Assembly (NCBI RefSeq): GCF_024746835.1
Contig: NZ_CP080531.1
Coordinates: forward strand, 1,426,001-1,490,000
Direction: 5' to 3'
DNA: 64,000 nucleotides
Origin: Mesorhizobium sp. AR02
GTDB lineage: Bacteria > Pseudomonadota > Alphaproteobacteria > Rhizobiales > Rhizobiaceae
Position 1 is the stretch's first letter; each line of letters begins with the position of its first letter. The notes beneath the pieces were generated by a model. The model searched no databases and was not told the origin of the DNA. It saw nothing but the letters and a program-made list of their open reading frames with translations. A program made the position numbers and the translations under genes. Shown piece after piece: positions 18,604 through 26,673 of this stretch.

Positions 18604-18951
18604 GTGATGCGAGAATCGATCGGTCAAGACGAATACGGGTCGGCGAACCCCTTCGATCCGGACGACCTGCCGAATCTGAATGCGATCGGGCCAGCCATGG
18701 GCGGCGGCAACGATTTCGAGAAGTACGCGGTCGCCGTGATCATCGTGTTCGGCGCCCTGATCATTGGCGGGCTGATGGCCGCGTCAATGACCTTTGGTCA
18801 TCGCAACGGGTTCCTCTTCGCGCTGGGTGGCGCCACGTCGGCCTGGATCTCCGGAAACGCGCTTCTGCTCGACCGGCCGCGCATCTACGCGCTGTTCGTC
18901 GGCATCGCCGCCCTGATGCTGATCGCATCGACCATCACGCTGGTTACCTGA
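18604..18951 (+). CDS. Hypothetical small membrane protein
   Basis: A 114- or 115-aa protein with a soluble acidic N-terminus (about 40 residues, DPDDLPNLNAIGP) and three hydrophobic segments (VAVIIVFGALIIGGLMAAS, FLFALGGATSAWISGNALLL and IYALFVGIAALMLIASTITL). Start is either GTG 18604 or ATG 18607; both follow GGAG. A short hairpin, ACGGCCC/GGGCCGT (18951-18969), follows the stop at once. I do not recognise the family; an inner-membrane location is the only safe inference. Confidence 0.7.
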   Translation: MMRESIGQDEYGSANPFDPDDLPNLNAIGPAMGGGNDFEKYAVAVIIVFGALIIGGLMAASMTFGHRNGFLFALGGATSAWISGNALLLDRPRIYALFVGIAALMLIASTITLVT

Positions 18952-19003
18952 CGGCCCTCGCCGGGCCGTGAGCCGGCGCGTACCAAGAATTCACCCGGGT
19001 AGA

Positions 19004-20743
19004 TCAATATCCGAGCGCCTCGCCTGAGGCCGCGCGGCTGTCGATGGCGCCATTGTAGCGCGCGCCACCGCCCTTCTCGATTTCCGCCAGGCTCTTGCCG
19101 CCGACCAAGATGCCGGCCGCCTGCCCCCAGGTCTGCCCGCCGAGATCAAGGTGGTAACCCATGCCGGCCAGTAGTCTTTCGGTGTCCGGCGACAGGCCGA
19201 ACGGCTCGACATAGACCGTATCGGGCAGCCATTGATGATGGATGCGCGGCGCGTCGATCGCTTCCTGGATGTTCATGTCATGGTCGATGACGTTGACGAT
19301 CGCTTCCAGCGTGATGGTGATGATGCGCGAGCCGCCCGGGCTGCCGATGACCATGAACGGCTTGCCGTCCTTCGCGACGATGGTCGGGCTCATCGATGAC
19401 AGCGGTGTCTTCTTCGGCTGGATGGCGTTGGCCTCGCCCTGGACCAGGCCATAGAGGTTGGGCACGCCGGGCTTCTGGGTGAAGTCATCCATTTCATTGT
19501 TGAGCAGGATGCCGGTACCGTCGGCGACGACGCCGGCGCCGAAGGAGCCGTTCAGCGTATAGGTGACCGCGACCGCGTTGCCGTCCTTGTCGATGATCGA
19601 ATAGTGCGTCGTCTCCTTCGACTCGCCAAAGCCCTTCGGCATCAGATCCTGCGAGACGCCGGCCCGGAACGGGTCGATCTTGTCGCGGATGTCCTTGGCG
19701 TAGGCTTTGTCCAACAGCTTCGAGACCGGGTTGTCGACGAAATCGGGATCGCCGAGCGCTGAATTGCGGTCGACATAGGCATGGCGCATCGCCTCGACCA
19801 TGACATGCACCGTATCGGCCGAACCGGCGCCGAGATAGGACAGCGGATAGCCTTCGAGCACGTTGAGGATTTCGCAGATGATGACGCCGCCAGAGCTTGG
19901 CGGCGGCGAGGAGGTGATCTCGTAGCCGCGATAGCTGCAGGTCACCGGCTTGAGTTCACGGACCGCATATTGCTCGAAATCGGCCTTGGCCAGGATGCCG
20001 CCCTTGGCGCCGCTCGCCTTGACGATCTCATCGGCGATGGCGCCCTTGTAGAAGGCATCGGGGCCTTTCTCGGAAATCGCCGTGAGCGACGCGGCCAGAT
20101 CAGGCTGGGTGAGCCGCTCGCCGATCCCATAGGGCTTGTCGTCGGGTTTCAGGAAGGCGGCAGCCGCCGCCGGATCCTTCGCCAGCCGATCCGCGCTGCC
20201 GGCGAAAGAGGCGGCATCGCCCTGATTGAGGATGAAGCCGTCCCTGGCATAGGCGATCGCCGGCGCCATCAGGTCCTGTCTTGAAAACGTGCCATATTTC
20301 TCGCGCGCCATTTCGAAACCGGCGACCGAACCCGGCACGCCGACGGCGAGATAGCCGTCCAGGCTGGCGCCCTTCACCGGGTTGCCGTCCTTGTCGAGAT
20401 ACATGGTCTTGGTCGCCGCCAGCGGGGCGCGCTCGCGAAAGTCGAGGAAGGTCGATCTGCCATCGGCAAAACGGATGGTCATGAAACCGCCGCCGCCGAT
20501 ATTGCCGGCATTGGGGTAGACGACGGCGAGCGCATAGCCGACGGCGACCGCCGCATCGACGGCGTTGCCGCCCTTCTTCAGCACCTCGACGCCGACCTCC
20601 GAGGCCAGATGCTGGGCCGTGACCACCATGCCGTGTTCGCCCTTGGCCGGCGCCGGCGACGCCGCAAAGACGCTGGTCAGTGGCGCCAGGGCAAAGGCGA
20701 TAGAAAGACTGGCGGCGATCAGTGTCCGACGGGTGAGATGCAT
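19004..20743 (-). CDS. ggt: Gamma-glutamyltranspeptidase
   Basis: Periplasmic enzyme that hydrolyses or transfers the gamma-glutamyl group of glutathione and related peptides; 579 aa, normal length. It has a Sec signal peptide (FALAPLTSVFAASPA). The glycine-rich GNIGGGGFM lies in the large subunit. The autocatalytic cleavage site is at the second Thr of KETTHYSIIDKDGNAVAVTY, which begins the small subunit. The oxyanion/glutamyl-binding residues follow in LNNEMDDF and GSPGGSRI. It is a single gene, flanked upstream by a composite repeat. Confidence 0.95.
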   Translation of the reverse strand: MHLTRRTLIAASLSIAFALAPLTSVFAASPAPAKGEHGMVVTAQHLASEVGVEVLKKGGNAVDAAVAVGYALAVVYPNAGNIGGGGFMTIRFADGRSTFLDFRERAPLAATKTMYLDKDGNPVKGASLDGYLAVGVPGSVAGFEMAREKYGTFSRQDLMAPAIAYARDGFILNQGDAASFAGSADRLAKDPAAAAAFLKPDDKPYGIGERLTQPDLAASLTAISEKGPDAFYKGAIADEIVKASGAKGGILAKADFEQYAVRELKPVTCSYRGYEITSSPPPSSGGVIICEILNVLEGYPLSYLGAGSADTVHVMVEAMRHAYVDRNSALGDPDFVDNPVSKLLDKAYAKDIRDKIDPFRAGVSQDLMPKGFGESKETTHYSIIDKDGNAVAVTYTLNGSFGAGVVADGTGILLNNEMDDFTQKPGVPNLYGLVQGEANAIQPKKTPLSSMSPTIVAKDGKPFMVIGSPGGSRIITITLEAIVNVIDHDMNIQEAIDAPRIHHQWLPDTVYVEPFGLSPDTERLLAGMGYHLDLGGQTWGQAAGILVGGKSLAEIEKGGGARYNGAIDSRAASGEALGY

Positions 20744-20823
20744 GGCGGGTTCTCCGGGCGGGATGCCTAGAAGACCGTGTTGGAGTGATCGAGTCTACTG
20801 ACAATTGAAGGAGCGTGAGAAAG

Positions 20824-21042
20824 AGCCCCCTCACCCGGATCGCCATCCGAATTGCGAAGGGCAATTCGGGGCAATCCGACCTCTCCCCGAGGGGAGAGGA
20901 GCTTGTCAGCGCCGACGCCAGTCTCTTCTCCCCAGCGGGGGTGAGGCGTGGTCCGCGCAGCGGACGAAAAGCCAATTGCTTGGCTTTTCGAACAACGAAC
21001 GCCCGGAGGGCGGTGGCCGCGAAGCGGCCGGATGAGGGGGCT
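20824..21042. repeat. Composite palindromic intergenic repeat
   Basis: A 219-bp element bounded by near-perfect inverted ends, AGCCCCCTCACCCGG (from 20824) and CCGGATGAGGGGGCT (to 21042). It contains several internal hairpins: CTCTCCCC/GGGGAGAG (20881-20898), GTCCGC/GCGGAC (about 20951-20964), CGAAAAGCCAA/TTGGCTTTTCG (20965-20990) and GGCCGC/GCGGCC (about 21015-21029). It starts 10 bp beyond the rhaI stop codon. Such mosaic palindromes are common between rhizobial genes; it may also stabilise or end the rhaI transcript. Confidence 0.75.
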
Positions 21043-21051
21043 GGCTCGGCG

Positions 21052-22344
21052 TTAGACAATTCCGCCCGAGCCGCCGGCAACCGCCGGGCGTTCGGCTGAG
21101 ACCTTGGCGCGATAGCCCGCTGCCCGGTAGGCGGCGACGGGATCGATGGCGCCGCCGGTTCTCAGCCGCGCCATGGCCAGGATCGGCTCGACATCGGTGC
21201 GGTAGGCCGCCTTCAGCGTTTGCGTCGCCATCAGCGCGTCATTGGCGTCCTGAAAGCCTTCGAGCGCCTTGCGGTCGACCAGCAGCGCCTGCGCATAGGC
21301 GCGCTGCACTTCGACCGCCGACAGCATCAAGCTTTCGATCGGATCGGTGACGTTGTGGCTCTGGTCAAGCATGTGGGCGGGGTCGAAACCATCGACGCCG
21401 GACAGTTCGGCATCAACCAGTTCGTTGAAGACCAGGAACAGCCGGTAGGGGTCGATCGAGCCGGCGTCGAGATCATCGTCGCCATATTTCGAATCGTTGA
21501 AATGGAAGCCACCGAGTTTCCTGAACTGGATGAGCCGCGACACGATCATCTCGATGTTGACGTTGGGCGCATGGTGGCCGAGGTCGACGAGGCAGAAGGC
21601 CTTGTCGCCCAATTCCTTGGCGATGAGGTAGTTGGTGCCCCAATCCTGCACGACGGTGGAATAGAAGGCCGGCTCGTACATCTTGTGTTCGGTGAACAGC
21701 TTCCAGTCCGCCGGCAGCCCGGCATAGACCTCTTTCATGGCGTCGAGATAGCGCTCGAAAGCCTTGGCGAAATTGACCTGGCCGGGAAAATTCGAGCCGT
21801 CGCCGATCCACACCGTCAGCGCCTTGGAGCCAAGCGTCTTGCCGATCTCGATGCATTCGAGATTGTGCTCGACGGCCTGCCGGCGCGTGCCGGCGTCAGC
21901 GTGCGACAGCGAGCCGAATTTGTAGGAGAGTTTCTGGTCCCTGGCATCCGAGAAGGTGTTGGAGTTCATGGCGTCGAAGCCGAGACCGAAGCGCGAGGCG
22001 GCCTGCTTCAGCCGGTTCGGGTCGGCCTTGTCCCACGGAATGTGCAGCGAAACAGTCGGCGTCGCTTGCGTCAATTGGCTGATCACGGCGCAATCCTCGA
22101 TCTTGTCGAAGATGTCGCGCGGCTCGCCAGTGCCGGGGAAGCGGGCAAAGCGCGTGCCGCCGGTGCCGACGCCCCAGGAGGGGATGGCCACGGCGAACTT
22201 CTCGACCTTGTCGCGGATAGCGTCGATGGCGATGCCGCGACGGTCGAGGCGCTCGCCGAGCGAGGCGTAGTCGCGCTCGATGTCGGCCTTGCGAGCGGCG
22301 TTGTAGCCGGCGACGAGATCGGCGGAGATGATCGTTTCGGACAA
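21052..22344 (-). CDS. rhaI: L-rhamnose isomerase
   Basis: Converts L-rhamnose to L-rhamnulose in the cytoplasm, about 430 aa, of the RhaI type found in rhizobia and Pseudomonas stutzeri rather than the E. coli RhaA type. Metal- and substrate-site segments of the TIM barrel include FTEHKMYEPAFYSTVVQDWG, LVDLGHHAPNVNIE and GGFHFNDSKYGDDDLDAGSID. I place the start at the TTG at 22344, because the GGAGGAACC seven bases before it looks like the ribosome-binding site. The ATG at 22359 would put that site inside the coding region. It lies downstream of rhaD in one operon. Confidence 0.93.
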   Translation of the reverse strand: MSETIISADLVAGYNAARKADIERDYASLGERLDRRGIAIDAIRDKVEKFAVAIPSWGVGTGGTRFARFPGTGEPRDIFDKIEDCAVISQLTQATPTVSLHIPWDKADPNRLKQAASRFGLGFDAMNSNTFSDARDQKLSYKFGSLSHADAGTRRQAVEHNLECIEIGKTLGSKALTVWIGDGSNFPGQVNFAKAFERYLDAMKEVYAGLPADWKLFTEHKMYEPAFYSTVVQDWGTNYLIAKELGDKAFCLVDLGHHAPNVNIEMIVSRLIQFRKLGGFHFNDSKYGDDDLDAGSIDPYRLFLVFNELVDAELSGVDGFDPAHMLDQSHNVTDPIESLMLSAVEVQRAYAQALLVDRKALEGFQDANDALMATQTLKAAYRTDVEPILAMARLRTGGAIDPVAAYRAAGYRAKVSAERPAVAGGSGGIV

Positions 22345-22402
22345 GTTGGTTCCTCCCAAGAATATGTTCGGCTGGCGCCGCCCCTCATCCGCCCTTCGGG
22401 CA

Positions 22403-22432
22403 CCTTCTCCCCGTATAGTGACGGGGAGAAGG
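22403..22432. repeat. Strong hairpin between rhaD and rhaI
   Basis: CCTTCTCCCCGT (22403-22414) and ACGGGGAGAAGG (22421-22432) form a perfect 12-bp stem with a 6-nt loop. The preceding GCCCCTCATCCG resembles the end of the element at 20824-21042, so both belong to the same repeat family. In the rhaD-rhaI transcript it could protect the upstream message or reduce rhaI expression. Confidence 0.65.
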
Positions 22433-22447
22433 GAAGCGCTTCGCAGC

Positions 22448-24550
22448 CTAGCGCGTAAAGCTTTGTGCGTTGCCGGCGTCGACGTTGATGATGTTGCCGG
22501 TCGACTTGGCCGACATGTCGGAAGCGAAGAAATAGATCGCTTCGGCGATGTCTTCCGGGAAGACCGAGCGCTTCAGCATCGAGCGCGAGCGATAGTGTTC
22601 TTCGAGGTCGTCGGTCGACATCTTGTAGGCGGCGGCGCGCTGTTCCTTCCACTCGCCGGTCCAGATTTTCGAACCGCGCAGCACCGCGTCCGGATTGACG
22701 ACGTTGACCCTGATCTGCGCTTCCGCGCCTTCCAGCGCGAGACACCTGGCGAGGTGGATTTCGGCGGCCTTGGCGGTGCAATAGGCGGCGGCGTTGGGCG
22801 ACGCGGCAAGGCCGTTCTTGGAGGCGACGAAGACGACATTGCCGCCAATTTTTTGGACCCTGAACAGCCGGAATGCTTCCCGCGAGACCAGGAAATAGCC
22901 CGTGGACAGGATGTCCATGTTCTTGTTCCACAGTGCCAGCGACGTCTCCTCGATCGGCGCCGAGGAGGCGAGACCCGCGTTGGAGACCAGAATGTCGATG
23001 CCGCCGAACTCGACCGCCGTGTCGGCAAAGCCGGCAACAACCTGATCTTCCGAGGTGACGTTGATCACGACCGGGCGGACAAAATCCTTGCCATAGGCCT
23101 TGGCCAGTTCCTCATTGGCGCTGGCGAGAGCTGCCTCATCGATATCGGCCAGCACGACGCAGGCGCCCTCACGCAGCAGCCGGTTGGCCGTCGCGCGACC
23201 GATGCCGCCGGCACCGCCGGTGACCAGTGCGATCTGGCCGGCGAGCGACTTCGGCTTCGGCATGCGCTGCAGCTTCAGATCCTCGAGCAGCCAGTATTCG
23301 ATGTCGAAAGCCTCCTGCGCCGGCAGGCCGACATAGGACGAGACGGTCGAGGCGCCGCGCATGACATTGATGGCGTTGACGTAGAATTCGCCGGAGATGC
23401 GCGCTGTCGCCTTGTCGCCGGCGAAAGTGAACATGCCGACGCCGGGCATCAGGTAGACCACGGCATTGGGATCGCGGATGGCCGGCGAGTCTGGATGCTT
23501 GCAACTGTCGTAATAGGCCTGATAGCCGACACGGTATTCGGCGATGTCGTCGGCGAGGCGGGCGATGACCGCATCGACATCAGGTTTTGCCGGATCGAAC
23601 TCGATGACCAGCGGGCGGATCTTGGTGCGCAGGAAATGGTCCGGGCATGAGGTGCCGAGCGCCGCCAGCGGGCGCAGATCCCTGGAGTTGACGAATTCGA
23701 GCACGGCGGCGGAATCGTCGAAATGGCCAAGCTTGTGGCTCTTTTCCGAAATCAGGCCGCGGATTTTCGGCATCAGTTTCGCCGCGATGGCGCGGCGCTC
23801 AGTGGCATCGAGCGGCTTGACCACTTCGCCACCGAAGATCGCGAGGCCCTCGGAGCGGCGCTCGAACCACTCGATCGCCTGGTTGATCACCGAGATTGTC
23901 GTCTCGTAGCATTCCTTGGGGGTATCGCCCCAGGTGAACAGGCCGTGGCTTTCGAGGATGACACCTTTGGCGGTGGGGTGTTCGAGGCAGAATTTCTCCA
24001 GCCACAGGCCAAGTTCGAAGCCGGGGCGTTTCCATGGCAGCCAGCCGATGGCATCGCCGAAGATTTCCTTGGTCAGCGCCCTGGAATCCTTCGCCGCGGC
24101 AATCGCGATGATGGCGTCGGGATGCATGTGGTCGACAAATGGCTTCGGCACATAGGCGTGCAGCGGCGTGTCGATCGAGGCCGCGCGCGGATTGAGGTTG
24201 AAGGTGCAGTGGGGCAGATATCCCACCATCTCGTCCTCGTGCTCGACGCCGCGATAAAGGCCCTTCAACGCGCGCAATTTGTCCATGTAGAGCGTGGCGA
24301 AGCCATCGAGCTTGATCGAGGCGCTGTCGCCACCGGAGCCCTTGACCCACAGCACTTCGACGGTCTCGCCGCTGAGCGGATCCTTCTGCTGGATCTTCGA
24401 GGAGGTGTTGCCGCCGCCATAGTTGGTAACGCGCTTGTCGGAACCGAGCGTGTTCGAGCGATAGACCAGAAGCTCGGGGTCGCTCATCCCCTTGGCCTTC
24501 GCATCGTCCCACAGATTGGCAAGGCGCGAGCCGGAGCGCTTGTCGAGCAT
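22448..24550 (-). CDS. rhaD: Bifunctional rhamnulose-1-phosphate aldolase / alcohol dehydrogenase
   Basis: A 700-aa fusion. The N-terminal class II aldolase domain cleaves L-rhamnulose-1-phosphate to DHAP and L-lactaldehyde; zinc-ligand histidines are visible in LHAYVPKPFVDHMHPDAI and ESHGLFTWG. The C-terminal short-chain dehydrogenase oxidises or reduces the lactaldehyde, with the NAD motif VTGGAGGIGRA (near residue 440) and catalytic YCTAK. The fused form is typical of rhizobia. It is first in the minus-strand operon, divergent from rhaR, and followed by rhaI. Confidence 0.95.
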   Translation of the reverse strand: MLDKRSGSRLANLWDDAKAKGMSDPELLVYRSNTLGSDKRVTNYGGGNTSSKIQQKDPLSGETVEVLWVKGSGGDSASIKLDGFATLYMDKLRALKGLYRGVEHEDEMVGYLPHCTFNLNPRAASIDTPLHAYVPKPFVDHMHPDAIIAIAAAKDSRALTKEIFGDAIGWLPWKRPGFELGLWLEKFCLEHPTAKGVILESHGLFTWGDTPKECYETTISVINQAIEWFERRSEGLAIFGGEVVKPLDATERRAIAAKLMPKIRGLISEKSHKLGHFDDSAAVLEFVNSRDLRPLAALGTSCPDHFLRTKIRPLVIEFDPAKPDVDAVIARLADDIAEYRVGYQAYYDSCKHPDSPAIRDPNAVVYLMPGVGMFTFAGDKATARISGEFYVNAINVMRGASTVSSYVGLPAQEAFDIEYWLLEDLKLQRMPKPKSLAGQIALVTGGAGGIGRATANRLLREGACVVLADIDEAALASANEELAKAYGKDFVRPVVINVTSEDQVVAGFADTAVEFGGIDILVSNAGLASSAPIEETSLALWNKNMDILSTGYFLVSREAFRLFRVQKIGGNVVFVASKNGLAASPNAAAYCTAKAAEIHLARCLALEGAEAQIRVNVVNPDAVLRGSKIWTGEWKEQRAAAYKMSTDDLEEHYRSRSMLKRSVFPEDIAEAIYFFASDMSAKSTGNIINVDAGNAQSFTR

Positions 24551-24621
24551 AGGTATCCTCCCTGGGACGCAAAAAGCCGCAGTCCATTTTGCCGGGAATG
24601 TCTACGCAAGCCGGCCGCTTG

Positions 24622-24690
24622 TCAATCACAAACGATCAACATCAATCATATTGCACTGCACAATGAAATTATATGATCGGAAATGATTGA
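24622..24690. promoter_or_regulatory. Probable RhaR operator in the rhaD/rhaR divergent promoter
   Basis: The 184-bp gap holds repeated heptamers. TCAATCA occurs at 24622-24628 and again 20 bp later at 24642-24648, with the inverse TGATTGA at 24684-24690. An inner pair is ATCATAT (24645-24651) and ATATGAT (24671-24677). Direct copies two helical turns apart, with inverted copies facing them, suit a multimeric DeoR-type repressor acting on both divergent promoters. Confidence 0.55.
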
Positions 24691-24734
24691 CACTGCTCGT
24701 TTTGAGTGCCTAGATGGCCAGGCAGGGAGGAACC

Positions 24735-25538
24735 ATGCACGAAAAAGAGCGCCACAGGATCATTCTGTCCGCCGTCCAGGAAAAACCTGTGGTGACGGTG
24801 CAGGAGATGGTCGACCTGACGGAGTCCTCCGAGGCGACGATCCGGCGCGATATCGCGGCTCTTCACGTGCAAAAGCGCCTGCGCCGTGTGCGCGGCGGCG
24901 CCGAGGCGATCTCGCCGCCGCAATTCATCGGCCTGGCCGGCCGGCCCTTTTCCGTCAACGAAACGATCAACGCTTCGCAGAAGCGGGCCATCGCCCGCGA
25001 AGCGGTCGAATTGTGCGGGGATGGCGAGCCGATCATCATCAATGGCGGCACCACCACCTTCCAGATGGTGCATTTCCTGACCGGCCGCCGTATGCCGATC
25101 TTCACCAATTCGTTCCCGATCGCCGAGCATCTCCTCAAGCACTCCAAGAACACGGTGATGCTGTCGGGTGGCACCATCTATCGCGAGCAGAACATCATCC
25201 TGTCGCCCTTCGACAATGACGTGACGCGCAACTTCTATGCGCGCCGCATGTTCATGGGCGCTCAAGGGCTGGGACCGCTCGGCCTGATGGAAGGCGACCC
25301 GCTGCTGATCCAGGCGGAGCAGAAACTGATCGACCAGGCCGACGAGCTTGTGGTTCTGGTCGACTCCTCGAAGTTTCGCAAACGCTCCAGCCTGATCCTG
25401 TGCGGCCTGTCGCGCATCGCCACCGTCATCACCGATGACGGCATTGAGGATCGCGAAGCCAAGATGTTGGAGACCGCAGGCGTGACGCTGATCGTCGCCC
25501 GCAAGTCGGCAAAGGAAGAATCTTCACTGCAGGCCTGA
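24735..25538 (+). CDS. rhaR: DeoR-family regulator of rhamnose catabolism
   Basis: Transcriptional regulator of 267 aa. The N-terminal DeoR helix-turn-helix is VTVQEMVDLTESSEATIRRD, followed by the typical RVRGGAEA wing. The sugar-phosphate-sensor domain contains INGGTTTFQM and LVDSSKF. The ATG at 24735 is chosen over the in-frame ATG at 24714 because GGGAGG lies 6 bases upstream. It leads the rhaRSTPQUK transcript and faces rhaDI, the arrangement known in Rhizobium leguminosarum. Confidence 0.92.
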   Translation: MHEKERHRIILSAVQEKPVVTVQEMVDLTESSEATIRRDIAALHVQKRLRRVRGGAEAISPPQFIGLAGRPFSVNETINASQKRAIAREAVELCGDGEPIIINGGTTTFQMVHFLTGRRMPIFTNSFPIAEHLLKHSKNTVMLSGGTIYREQNIILSPFDNDVTRNFYARRMFMGAQGLGPLGLMEGDPLLIQAEQKLIDQADELVVLVDSSKFRKRSSLILCGLSRIATVITDDGIEDREAKMLETAGVTLIVARKSAKEESSLQA

Positions 25539-25593
25539 GACACCCTCACGCCGGCAGCGACGATGGAATGCAACGCTCAAGGGAGGATATTCG

Positions 25594-26589
25594 ATGAGCT
25601 TCTTGAAGAAATTGATGGTTACAGCGGCGTTTTCCGCCGCCATGTTCGTGAATGCCGCCTATGCCGAGAACGTCAAGATCGCACTGGTGGTGAAGTCGCT
25701 CGGCAACGGCTTCTTCGACGCCGCCAACAAGGGCGCCGAAGAGGCGGCCAAGGAACTCGGCGATGTCGACATCATCTACACCGGCCCGACCAAGGCGACC
25801 GCCGAAGCGCAGATCGAAGTGGTCAACTCGCTGATCGCCCAGAAGGTCAACGCCATCGCCATTTCCGCCAATGACGCCGACGCGCTGGTGCCGGTGCTGA
25901 AGAAGGCCATGGAGCGCGGCATCACCGTCATCTCCTGGGATTCGGGCGTCGCCAAGGAAGGCCGCCAGCTTCACCTCAACCCGTCCGACACCGGCCTGAT
26001 CGGCGAGACCATCATCAAGCTCGCCGCCGACTATCTGCCGGAAGGCGGCGATGTCGCCATCCTGTCGGCCTCCTCGACCGCGACCAACCAGAACGCCTGG
26101 ATCGACGCGGCCAAGAAAATCCTGCCGGAGAAGTTTCCGAAGATCAAACTGGTCGCCACCGTCTATGGCGATGACGACTCGGCCAAGAGCACCGACGAAG
26201 CCAAGGGCCTGTTGAAGTCCTACCCGAACCTCAAGGCGATCATCGCGCCGACCACCGTCGGCGTCGTTGCCGCCGCCCAGGTCGTGACCGACGAGAACCT
26301 GATCGGCAAGGTCAACGTCACCGGCCTGGCGCTGCCGTCGGAATTCAAGAAGTTCATCGACAACGGCGCCAGCCAGGCGGTCGCGCTGTGGAACCCGATC
26401 GACCTCGGCTACTCGGCCGTCTACCTCGCCCATGATCTGGCGGTGAAGAAGGAAGAGGCGAAGCCCGGCGCGACACTGTCGATCGGCCGCGTCGGCAAGG
26501 TGACGCTCGACGACTCGAACTCGGCTGCGATGGCTCCGCCCTTCCAGTTCGACAAGACCAACATCGAGAAGTTCTCCAAGATCTATTGA
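25594..26589 (+). CDS. rhaS: Rhamnose ABC transporter, substrate-binding protein
   Basis: Periplasmic rhamnose-binding protein of the ribose/galactose-binding (CUT2) class, 331 aa. A Sec signal MSFLKKLMVTAAFSAAMFVN ends at AYA, so the mature protein starts ENVKIALVVKSLGNGFF. ITVISWDSG and GLALPSEFKKFIDNGASQAV are hinge and pocket segments of the family. It is 55 bp after rhaR and is followed by a stable stem-loop before rhaT. Confidence 0.94.
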   Translation: MSFLKKLMVTAAFSAAMFVNAAYAENVKIALVVKSLGNGFFDAANKGAEEAAKELGDVDIIYTGPTKATAEAQIEVVNSLIAQKVNAIAISANDADALVPVLKKAMERGITVISWDSGVAKEGRQLHLNPSDTGLIGETIIKLAADYLPEGGDVAILSASSTATNQNAWIDAAKKILPEKFPKIKLVATVYGDDDSAKSTDEAKGLLKSYPNLKAIIAPTTVGVVAAAQVVTDENLIGKVNVTGLALPSEFKKFIDNGASQAVALWNPIDLGYSAVYLAHDLAVKKEEAKPGATLSIGRVGKVTLDDSNSAAMAPPFQFDKTNIEKFSKIY

Positions 26590-26608
26590 TCTGGAGCTCT
26601 CTCAAGCT

Positions 26609-26638
26609 GTCGCGGCGGGGCTCACGTCCCGCCGCGAC
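26609..26638 (+). other. Stem-loop after rhaS
   Basis: GTCGCGGCGGG (26609-26619) pairs perfectly with CCCGCCGCGAC (26628-26638); a short T-run (TTT) follows. It lies 19 bp after the rhaS stop and before rhaT. It should stabilise the rhaS message and/or attenuate read-through, keeping the binding protein in excess. Confidence 0.65.
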
Positions 26639-26673
26639 TTTAAACGGAACTTGTTTCAGGGCTTGATACGACC

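Noticed and set aside
18307..18627. 106-codon minus-strand frame between fhuD and the small membrane-protein gene
   Set aside because: Arg/Ser-rich, no ribosome-binding site, no recognisable features, overlaps the start of a better gene.
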